This document shows, piece after piece, positions 1-5,183 of a DNA stretch of 5,554 bases. Position numbers and translations under genes: made by a program. Position 1 is the stretch's first letter; each line of letters opens with the position of its first letter. The notes below the pieces were generated by a model. That model was not told where the DNA came from and did not search any database. It saw only the letters and a program-made list of their open reading frames with translations. Source of the DNA: Flavobacterium sp. GTDB lineage: Bacteria > Bacteroidota > Bacteroidia > Flavobacteriales > Flavobacteriaceae. Where the stretch lies: the NCBI GenBank assembly GCA_012032075.1, contig JAAURU010000267.1:1-5554 (forward strand), read 5' to 3'.

Positions 1-54
1 ATTTAATGTAATGAAAACTAATAAATTCAATATTTAAAATTTAAACAAAATAAA

Positions 55-144
55 AAGAGGCATGTCCAAAAATCTACAAAGGTGTCATTTTGTTTGCCTA
101 GGCGAACAGATTGATAAAAATCATTACTTTTTGGACAGCTTCTT
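55..144. repeat. MITE-like element with imperfect terminal inverted repeats
   Basis: The left arm AAGAGGCATGTCCAAAAA (55-72) is matched by AAGAAGCTGTCCAAAAA on the opposite strand (144-128). They differ by one substitution and one extra base, and the inner TGTCCAAAAA / TTTTTGGACA is perfect. The roughly 55 bases between the arms have no coding potential but hold an 18-bp near-palindrome (91-108). Size, terminal repeats and lack of a gene fit a miniature inverted-repeat element or an IS-end remnant inserted just downstream of rpe. The arm sequence has the look of insertion-sequence ends, but I cannot assign a family. No clear target-site duplication is visible in the A/T-rich flanks, so a plain structured intergenic RNA or terminator is the alternative. 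Confidence 0.5.
91..108. other. 18-bp palindrome centred on CCTAGG
   Basis: TGTTTGCCTAGGCGAACA is an inverted repeat with no loop. Eight of nine pairs are Watson-Crick and the ninth (95/104) would be a G-U wobble in RNA. It lies in the middle of the MITE-like element. It could be the apex of the element's folded form or a dimeric protein-binding site. Its G/C content stands out from the surrounding A/T-rich DNA. Confidence 0.5.
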
Positions 145-157
145 ATATATTAGTCAA

Positions 158-176
158 GATTCCAAAATAAGGAATC
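158..176 (-). terminator. Weak hairpin after rpe
   Basis: GATTCC (158-163) and GGAATC (171-176) form a 6-bp stem with a 7-base loop, 16 bases past the rpe stop codon. On the minus strand it is followed by TTGACTAATATATAA rather than a clean T run, so it is a weak intrinsic-terminator candidate. The larger inverted repeat at 55-144 just beyond it may also contribute to ending the transcript. Confidence 0.35.
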
Positions 177-191
177 GATATAGGATTTAGT

Positions 192-845
192 CTATATCTT
201 TTTTAAATCGGCTATGGTTTGTATTGGATTTTCAGCACTAAAAACATAACTGCCAGCTACTAAAACATCTGCACCAGCATCAATGAGTTGTTTAGCATTC
301 TTATTGGTTACACCACCATCAATTTCGATTAATGTTGAAGCATTATTTCTTGTGATAATTTCTTTAAGTTGTTTTACTTTTTTATAAGTATTCTCAATAA
401 ATGATTGCCCACCAAAACCTGGATTTACACTCATTACACAAACCAAATCGATATCTTTTATAGTATCTTCCAATAATGAAACATTAGTGTGTGGATTTAT
501 AGCAACACCAGCTTTCATACCTTCTGCTTTTATAGCCTGAAGTGAACGATGTAAATGCGTACAAGCTTCATAATGAAGCGTTAAAACATCTGCACCTAAT
601 TTTTTAAAAGTTGAGATGTAGCGATCTGGATCAACAATCATTAAATGTACATCAATTGTTTTTTTTGCATGTTTTGAAATGGCTTGTAAAACAGGCATTC
701 CAAAAGAAATATTTGGCACAAAAACACCATCCATAATATCAATATGAAACCAATCAGCTTCACTATTATTAATCATTTCAATGTCTCGTTGTAAATTAGC
801 AAAATCGGCAGCTAAAACAGATGGAGCAATAAGTGTGTTTTTCAT
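192..845 (-). CDS. rpe: Ribulose-phosphate 3-epimerase
   Basis: This cytoplasmic enzyme interconverts D-ribulose 5-phosphate and D-xylulose 5-phosphate in the non-oxidative pentose phosphate pathway. The 217-residue product has the usual family length and a complete (beta/alpha)8 barrel. Visible motifs are the substrate-contacting APSVLAADF (7-15); HIDIMDG (34-40), with metal ligands H34 and D36 and catalytic D39; DVHLM (65-69), with metal ligand H67; the phosphate-side loop SVNPGFGGQ (139-147); and IDGGV (175-179), with the second catalytic acid D176. The ATG at 845 is chosen because the N-terminus matches the family exactly at that point. No Shine-Dalgarno is visible, which is common in Bacteroidota. 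A good -7 box lies 62-69 bases upstream, so it is likely transcribed on its own. In many flavobacteria rpe sits directly downstream of rpoD (recalled, not checked); here two opposite-strand genes lie between them. Confidence 0.97.
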   Translation of the reverse strand: MKNTLIAPSVLAADFANLQRDIEMINNSEADWFHIDIMDGVFVPNISFGMPVLQAISKHAKKTIDVHLMIVDPDRYISTFKKLGADVLTLHYEACTHLHRSLQAIKAEGMKAGVAINPHTNVSLLEDTIKDIDLVCVMSVNPGFGGQSFIENTYKKVKQLKEIITRNNASTLIEIDGGVTNKNAKQLIDAGADVLVAGSYVFSAENPIQTIADLKKI

Positions 846-906
846 TATGATTTATTTCATTCAGTGTTGTTTGTAGAATGGCTGAAATTTAGTTATGTTA
901 TTTGTG

Positions 907-914
907 CAAAGATA
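907..914 (-). promoter_or_regulatory. Candidate rpe promoter (-7 box TATCTTTG)
   Basis: Read on the minus strand, TATCTTTG matches the Bacteroidota -7 consensus TAnnTTTG exactly. It would give a leader of about 55 bases before the rpe ATG. The -33 TTG is not clear: at the expected spacing the sequence is CTGTTA. The box lies back to back with plus-strand candidates at 975-982 and 1010-1017, making this a divergent promoter region. Confidence 0.5.
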
Positions 915-974
915 ATTAAAGATGGGTTTTGTAACAGAAATATTTGATGAAAGTTCTAATTGTTTGAAAATGTG

Positions 975-982
975 TATCTTTG
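975..982 (+). promoter_or_regulatory. Candidate -7 box TATCTTTG for the plus-strand cassette
   Basis: TATCTTTG is an exact match to TAnnTTTG on the plus strand, 73 bases before the first cassette gene. At a 19-base spacing upstream there is only TTC (953-955), so the -33 element is weak. It is the same octamer as the rpe -7 box on the other strand. Confidence 0.4.
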
Positions 983-1009
983 TATTATTTTTTCTGTAAA
1001 AATTTATTT

Positions 1010-1017
1010 TATATTTG
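1010..1017 (+). promoter_or_regulatory. Second candidate -7 box TATATTTG for the cassette
   Basis: TATATTTG also fits TAnnTTTG and would start transcription about 30 bases before the TTG start at 1056, a usual leader length. The expected -33 position is a T-run without a clear TTG. This box or the one at 975-982 could serve the cassette; the sequence alone does not decide. Confidence 0.4.
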
Positions 1018-1055
1018 TAGCTATATAGAATTATAAAAATATTAAGTATTAAAAA

Positions 1056-1445
1056 TTGGATAAAGATTTTATAGTTAAATTAAATCTATTTTTGTTAAAT
1101 AATAAACATAATCATTTTACAAATCAATCTAAGGTTTGCTTGAGAGTTATTGAAAGAATATATAGAAGAGTAAATGAAGGTTTTTATTTTGGTGATGTAA
1201 AAGTTGATTTTGGAGAATGTTTAATTATTGATGGTAATCATAGATATATTGCATACAGTTTAGCTAATATTGAATTTGGAATGGTTCCGTCAGTAAAAAA
1301 TTTTTGTGACAAATCTCCTTATAAGGAAATAAAAGATATTGTAGTAGATATAGAAAATGACTGGGATTTAAATAATCCAACAACGATTAGGTTTTGTACA
1401 GATGATTTTATTAATAATGATATTGAAAAATATATAAGAAAATAG
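1056..1445 (+). CDS. Small hypothetical protein with ParB/sulfiredoxin-like motif
   Basis: The product is 129 residues with no signal peptide or membrane helix. The only recognisable element is LIIDGNHRYIAYSLANIE (57-74), which resembles the nucleotide-binding motif of the ParB/sulfiredoxin (ParB/Srx) fold: Gly-x-His-Arg followed by an Ala/Leu-rich helix. The rest (an Asn/Lys-rich N-terminus and an acidic C-terminus) I do not recognise. The start is TTG at 1056: an in-frame TAA lies at 1050-1052, and the only later ATG falls at residue 76, past the motif. The HAD-like gene begins 2 bases after its stop, so the two are almost surely cotranscribed. Base composition is very A/T-rich (11 G/C in 60 at 1081-1140), unlike rpoD next door, which hints at transfer. 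Substrate and role are unknown; nucleotide-dependent action on nucleic acid or protein is only a family-level guess. Confidence 0.7.
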   Translation: MDKDFIVKLNLFLLNNKHNHFTNQSKVCLRVIERIYRRVNEGFYFGDVKVDFGECLIIDGNHRYIAYSLANIEFGMVPSVKNFCDKSPYKEIKDIVVDIENDWDLNNPTTIRFCTDDFINNDIEKYIRK

Positions 1446-1447
1446 AA

Positions 1448-1900
1448 ATGAAACTTTTTTTAGACATTGACGGGGTTTTGGTTCATGCGAATCCAATGAG
1501 AAAAGTTGAGTTCGATGATGATGGATTTTATAAATTTAATAGTAAGGCAGTTGCTGTACTTAATGAACTTTCTGTCGAAAATATTGAGATAATTTTGTCG
1601 TCTTCTCACAGACATAGATTTACGCTAGCTAAATGGAAAATAATTTTTAAAAGAAGAGGAGTTCATTTTAATAAGTTTTCTATAATAAAATCTGATATTT
1701 CTTACAGAAGTTCAAGAAGAAGTGAAATTGAAAATTGGATAAAGCTAAAAAAATATAAGCCTTCAGAAGTATTAATAATTGATGATGATAAATCATTGAA
1801 TGGATTAGAAATTGATTTTAAGAATAGGTTAATTTTAACAAATCCATACATTGGGTTGAACGATGATTTGGAAATAAAAAAAGTTCTTCAAAAGTTATAA
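1448..1900 (+). CDS. HAD-fold protein, RNA-repair-associated HAD (HAD_SAK-like)
   Basis: A 150-residue single-domain HAD-superfamily protein, predicted cytoplasmic. Motif I is FLDIDGVL (4-11), with nucleophile D6 and acid/base D8. Motif II is ILSSSHR (49-55). Motif IV is the acidic cluster IIDDDKS (110-116), for Mg2+ binding. TNPYIGL (131-137), near the C-terminus, resembles the T-(D/N)-P-x-x-G-L ending of small HAD proteins such as the family described from 'Swiss army knife' RNA-repair proteins (HAD_SAK type). The small insertion between motifs I and II suggests little cap domain, so a macromolecular or polynucleotide substrate is plausible, but this is inference. The ATG at 1448 follows the ParB-like gene by 2 bases. 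All catalytic acids are present, so an active phosphatase is expected. The exact family is from memory of motif style; HAD fold itself is firm. Confidence 0.82.
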   Translation: MKLFLDIDGVLVHANPMRKVEFDDDGFYKFNSKAVAVLNELSVENIEIILSSSHRHRFTLAKWKIIFKRRGVHFNKFSIIKSDISYRSSRRSEIENWIKLKKYKPSEVLIIDDDKSLNGLEIDFKNRLILTNPYIGLNDDLEIKKVLQKL

Positions 1901-1921
1901 CTGAATTTTTTTATAAAAACA

Positions 1922-1946
1922 AAACCACGGTAATCAGCCGTGGTTT
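1922..1946 (-). terminator. Intrinsic terminator, mainly minus strand
   Basis: AAACCACGG (1922-1930) pairs with CCGTGGTTT (1938-1946) around a 7-base loop, giving a perfect 9-bp stem. On the minus strand the stem runs into TTTTGTTTTTAT, a good U-tract, so it ends leftward transcripts from rpoD. On the plus strand only TTTCAAT follows, so it would stop the HAD-gene transcript less well, though it may act both ways. It lies 21 bases after the HAD-gene stop. Confidence 0.75.
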
Positions 1947-1994
1947 CAATCATCAATCAAAAAACGAACAGTTATTGAAACTGTTGTTGCTATG

Positions 1995-2060
1995 AAATTC
2001 CAATTTTTTAAAATCCCAAATCTAATTAGTTGTTATATGGGATTTAAAAATTGGAATTTT
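1995..2060. terminator. Long A/T-rich hairpin just after rpoD
   Basis: The arm at 1995-2018 (core AAATTCCAATTTTTT then TCCCA) is complementary to 2038-2060 (TGGGATTT then TTGGAATTTT), with a small internal bulge and a 19-base loop. The stem is about 22 bp and begins 4 bases past the rpoD stop. It has no clear U-tract of its own on the minus strand beyond its A/T-rich arms. It may act as a terminator, or protect the 3' end of the rpoD mRNA ahead of the better terminator at 1922-1946. The TTCCAA/TTGGAA arms resemble intergenic hairpins I recall from flavobacterial genomes. Confidence 0.6.
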
Positions 2061-2064
2061 AAAC

Positions 2065-2927
2065 TTACCCTAGGTAAGTTTTTAATATTTTACTTCTAGA
2101 AGTATGTTTTAATCTTCTAATTGCTTTTTCTTTAATTTGACGGACACGCTCACGAGTTAAATCGAAAGTTTCTCCAATTTCTTCAAGTGTCATTGGATGT
2201 TGATCTCCTAAACCAAAATATAAACGCACCACATCAGCTTCTCTTGGAGTTAATGTTTCCAATGCTCTTTCGATTTCCGTTTGTAATGATTCATGAATTA
2301 ATTCTCTATCAGGATTTGGAGACTCACCAGAACGTAATACGTCATATAAGTTTGAATCTTCACCTTCCACAAGAGGAGCATCCATTGATAAATGACGCCC
2401 CGAGTTTTTCATAGACTCTTTTACGTCATTAACCGTCATGTCTAGTTCTTTTGCAATTTCTTCAGCTGAAGGAGCACGCTCACTAGATTGCTCTAATAAC
2501 GCATACATTTTGTTGATTTTATTGATAGAACCAATTTTATTTAAAGGCAAACGCACGATACGTGATTGTTCTGCTAAAGCCTGAAGAATCGATTGACGAA
2601 TCCACCAAACCGCATACGAAATGAATTTGAAACCACGTGTTTCATCAAAGCGTTGAGCCGCTTTAATTAAACCAAGATTTCCTTCGTTAATTAAATCGGG
2701 TAAGGTTAAACCTTGATTTTGGTATTGTTTAGCAACCGATACTACGAAACGTAAGTTAGCTTTCGTTAATTTTCAAGTGCACGTTGATCACCTGCTTTAA
2801 TGCGTTGTGCTAATTCTACTTCTTCATCTGCAGTAATAAGGTCAACTTTTCCAATTTCTTGTAGGTATTTGTCTAGGGAAGCAGTTTCACGATTCGTTAC
2901 CTGCTTGGTAATTTTGAGTTGTCTCAT
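2065..2927 (-). CDS. rpoD: Housekeeping sigma factor RpoD (SigA type), frameshifted here
   Basis: Primary RNA polymerase sigma factor, which directs core enzyme to TTG-N19-TAnnTTTG promoters in Bacteroidota. The ATG at 2927 gives MRQLKITKQV, the usual flavobacterial start. Region 1.2 spans about 15-48; region 2 about 52-122, with DLINEGNLGLI (78-88) for core binding and the -10-melting stretch FISYAVWWIRQSI (102-114); region 3 about 126-200; region 4 about 224-276, with the helix-turn-helix TLEEIGETFDLTRERVRQ (247-264). There is no long acidic region 1.1, as usual in this phylum. The frame breaks after ...DQRALE: four As occur where five are needed for ...LEKLTKANLR (plus-strand T run 2770-2773), giving LEN and a TAA at 2766-2768. 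Restoring one base yields 287 residues, the normal length. As the gene is normally essential, sequencing error is the most likely cause. Confidence 0.95.
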
Positions 2928-2965
2928 TTATATAATTCCTCTTGATTTTAAAGTGTTACTGTTGT

Positions 2966-2995
2966 TATACGTAAGAGGTTACCAAAAAGTTACAA
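2966..2995 (-). promoter_or_regulatory. Candidate rpoD promoter
   Basis: On the minus strand, TTG (2995-2993) is separated by exactly 19 bases from TACGTATA (2973-2966), which keeps the TA and T of the Bacteroidota -7 box TAnnTTTG but not its TTTG end. It lies about 40 bases before the rpoD ATG. Between them is AGAGGA, a possible Shine-Dalgarno. The -33 falls in a tandem AACTTTTTG-type repeat (2982-3000). Confidence 0.4.
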
Positions 2996-3081
2996 AAAGT
3001 TTAAAAAAATTATTCTACTATGTAATTTTCTATTTTTTTAATGAAATCTATAATCAAACCTAGACCTAAATTAAAAACAAA

Positions 3082-3111
3082 AATCCCGTCTCAATTAAAT
3101 GAAACGGGATT
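3082..3111 (-). terminator. Strong intrinsic terminator of the sigma/barrel operon
   Basis: AATCCCGT (3082-3089) pairs with ACGGGATT (3104-3111), extended by two further pairs after a C/A mismatch, with an 8-base loop. On the minus strand the stem is followed by TTTTTGTTTTTAATTT, a classic U-tract. It begins 21 bases after the barrel-gene stop and separates that operon from the rpoD promoter. Confidence 0.88.
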
Positions 3112-3131
3112 CACTTTAAACAAACTAACTA

Positions 3132-4618
3132 TTAAAATTTATAGGATAAGCCTGATTGAATAGCAATATAATAAGGTAAAAAATCATGATAATCCTCGTA
3201 AGGTACTGACTGTAATTTGAAAATAGGATTTAGATCAAATTGGAACTTTTCTGTAAATTTATAATTCAAACCTAAACCAGCATGAAAACCTACATTCACA
3301 TTTCTTAAGTTTGATGCTTTACCTATTTCAAAACTATCAATTGTGGAAGATTCTAATGCTAAATTGTTTTTATCAAGGAATTGAGGTGTTATGCCTAGAA
3401 AAATTGCAAATCCAAAATCGGATTTTTTATTTGTAAAGGATTTGTATAATTCTATAGGTATTTCATAATAAGAAAGATGCTGTTTTAGCTTAATTTCATT
3501 AGCACCATTAAAGGTTGAATTAATACTTTGTCGTGTTATATTTTCTTTCAAGGCAATATTACTATAATCGGTTATGAATTGATTATTGTTATTAGGAATA
3601 CGAGTTGAATAACTTAGATTTGTTTTAGTTATACCCATTCTAAAACCAACATTTTCAAACATTCTTCTATATAATATTCCATAAGTTGTATTAATATCTA
3701 TTGATCTTTTATAGTCTTTCATTGAGCCATTAATACCTGAACCTTTTGATAAAGAATTATAAAGTGTTGGCCCAAAAAAACAGAAAAGATATTGTTCTTT
3801 TGATTCTTCTTTTATAGAATCTTTTTAGTTTTTTCTTAGAGTTTTATTTTCTGCTTTTCTTTTTTCTATTGCTACAACTAAAGGAATAGAATCTATAGTA
3901 GATGTTTCTTCTTGTTTTTTTAATGGAGTTACTTTTATTTTTAAAACGCTCTTCTGTTGTACTTGAAGAAGTATTGGTTAATAATTTAGAATTATTAAAA
4001 TCTTCCATATTTTTTAAATTTTCAAGTGTTTTAGTAGCGTTTAATTTATCATTGAGTTTATTGTCTTTACTTTTAGTATTACTAATATAAGAGTTGTCTT
4101 GATTTTTAGGAATACTCCCAAAGCTTTCATTGTTATTGTTAACAGTTGTTATTCCTGAATTTCCATATTTCTCAGAATTTGTCTGGCTTTTGTTATTTAT
4201 TACGGACTTTTCTTTATTGGTTTTATAAATATTTATTTCTTCATAAATAACATAACTTTCAGTTTCTGATAAAACAGATTGAGTGGTGCTTATTTTTTCT
4301 GTGGTACTTTTCGAAAGTGTATCAGAATTATTGGAGTATTCTTTATTACTTATGTTTTCTTTAGGTTTACTTAGTGTGTCTAAAACAATACTATTTGTTT
4401 TTTTACCAATATTTTCTTGAAATTTGGTTTCCCAATTTGAAAGAAAGAAGCCAATAGAGATACCAACTAAAAGAAATAGAATGCAAAAGTATAGTAATCT
4501 CTTTTGTTTCTTTTTCTCAAGCTCTACTTCAATTTTATCCCAAATTTCCTCTTTTGGAGATTGGTCTAAATTTTGAAGTTTATCGGATACATATTCTCAA
4601 ATCATTATTTTTTCTCAT
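3132..4618 (-). pseudogene. Membrane-anchored outer-membrane beta-barrel protein, disrupted reading frame
   Basis: The gene starts at the ATG at 4618, overlapping the sigma stop by ATGA. Joined across lesions it encodes about 494 residues. An N-terminal cytoplasmic part of about 39 residues contains SPKEEIWDKIEVELEKKKQK (20-39). One membrane helix follows (about 41-59, LLYFCILFLL... to ...GFFL). Next is a long Ser/Asn/Lys/Thr-rich periplasmic linker (about 62-270), and then a C-terminal outer-membrane barrel (about 275-494) with alternating strands, ending in YKF as barrel proteins do. Lesions: (a) after MRKNNDL, near 4593-4600, one extra or two missing bases; (b) a run of seven As (plus-strand Ts 3915-3921) where six keep frame; (c) an in-frame TAA at 3825-3827. 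Frames outside these points are clean and alignable, so this is one gene, broken either recently or by sequencing error. It resembles the flavobacterial 'outer membrane beta-barrel' proteins encoded beside ECF sigma factors. An anti-sigma or sensor role is inferred. Confidence 0.82.
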
Positions 4619-5172
4619 GCTGGTTTAATGATTTTATGATTTTTTTTTTGCATTATAGTAATTTCTTCTCTTAGAATTAATTTAGCTCTATGATAGTTCG
4701 ATTTTGAAGTTCCTTCACTTATGTTTAATAAGGATGCTATTTCTTTGTGAGAATTCCCTTCTAATTGGTATAAATTAAATACTATTCTGTATTGATTAGG
4801 TAATTTTTGGACTAATTCTAAAATAACATCTACTGAAATTTCTAAAACTTCCTCTTCTGTATCAAAGTTTGTATCATCAACAAATAAATAAGGTTCATTA
4901 CTGCTGTTTTTGATGCTTTTTTTATATTTATCAATAGCTTTATTAATTGTAATTCTTTTCATCCAACCTTCAAAACTTCCTTTATAATTGTATTTTTTTA
5001 TACTACTAAAAATTTCAATAAAAGAATCTTGAAGATTATCTTCAGCATCAGATAAACAACTGCAATATTTCAAACTTAAATTAAAAAGATCATTTTTAAA
5101 ATAGTTGTACAGTTCTTTTTGAGACTTTCTATCTCCTTTTATACATTTTGATATGATTTCTTCTATATTCAA
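4615..5172 (-). CDS. ECF-type RNA polymerase sigma factor
   Basis: A 185-residue sigma-70 family protein with only regions 2 and 4, the extracytoplasmic-function layout. Region 2 (about 13-86) includes DAEDNLQDSFIEIF (42-55) for core binding and SFEGWMKRITINKAIDKYKK (66-85) for -10 recognition. An acidic linker (about 98-113) follows, then region 4 (about 122-168) with the helix-turn-helix HKEIASLLNISEGTSKSNYH (142-161) for -35 recognition. The start is TTG at 5172: an in-frame TAG lies upstream with no ATG between, the next internal Met (residue 71) would delete region 2, and AAAGGA (5181-5176) sits three bases before the TTG. It begins 11 bases after the Lcl-like gene and overlaps the barrel gene by ATGA, so the three form an operon and sigma and barrel are translationally coupled. 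The coupled partner is the natural regulator candidate. Target promoters are unknown. Confidence 0.95.
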   Translation of the reverse strand: MNIEEIISKCIKGDRKSQKELYNYFKNDLFNLSLKYCSCLSDAEDNLQDSFIEIFSSIKKYNYKGSFEGWMKRITINKAIDKYKKSIKNSSNEPYLFVDDTNFDTEEEVLEISVDVILELVQKLPNQYRIVFNLYQLEGNSHKEIASLLNISEGTSKSNYHRAKLILREEITIMQKKNHKIIKPA

Positions 5173-5175
5173 TTT

Positions 5176-5181
5176 TCCTTT
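5176..5181 (-). promoter_or_regulatory. Shine-Dalgarno supporting the TTG start of the ECF sigma gene
   Basis: AAAGGA on the minus strand lies three bases before the TTG at 5172, in the 11-base gap after the upstream gene's stop. Clear Shine-Dalgarno sequences are uncommon in Bacteroidota, so its presence helps to fix this unusual start codon. The spacing is on the short side. Confidence 0.5.
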
Positions 5182-5183
5182 TT

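Noticed and set aside
1..191. A CRISPR array, tRNA or transposase gene in the left intergenic region
   Set aside because: No tandem direct repeats, no cloverleaf, and no open frame of useful length; only the inverted repeats reported.
1967..1985. Small inverted repeat AACAGT / ACTGTT between the two hairpins
   Set aside because: Six base pairs only, no U-tract, no promoter relationship; expected by chance.
2187..2414. Plus-strand open frame of 75 codons inside rpoD
   Set aside because: It lies opposite a perfectly conserved sigma-factor sequence, has no domain and no ribosome-binding context; it is the antisense shadow of rpoD.
2766..2774. Programmed frameshift in rpoD
   Set aside because: No known recoding in flavobacterial rpoD, the A run is short, and no stimulatory structure is seen; a one-base sequence error is simpler.
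2800..3063. Plus-strand open frame of 87 codons over the rpoD start and upstream region
   Set aside because: Its first half is antisense to conserved rpoD codons and the rest runs through an A/T-rich promoter region; no conserved protein features.
3132..3722. The C-terminal 196 codons as a separate small barrel gene starting at the ATG at 3722
   Set aside because: The reading frame continues upstream without a stop to 3824 with barrel-like codons (FFGPTLYNSLSKGSGI), so the ATG at 3722 is an internal methionine of the larger gene.
3902..4090. Plus-strand Leu/Val/Phe-rich open frame of 62 codons that looks like a membrane peptide
   Set aside because: It is the reverse complement of the Asn/Lys/Glu-rich linker of the barrel gene, which always produces hydrophobic antisense frames.
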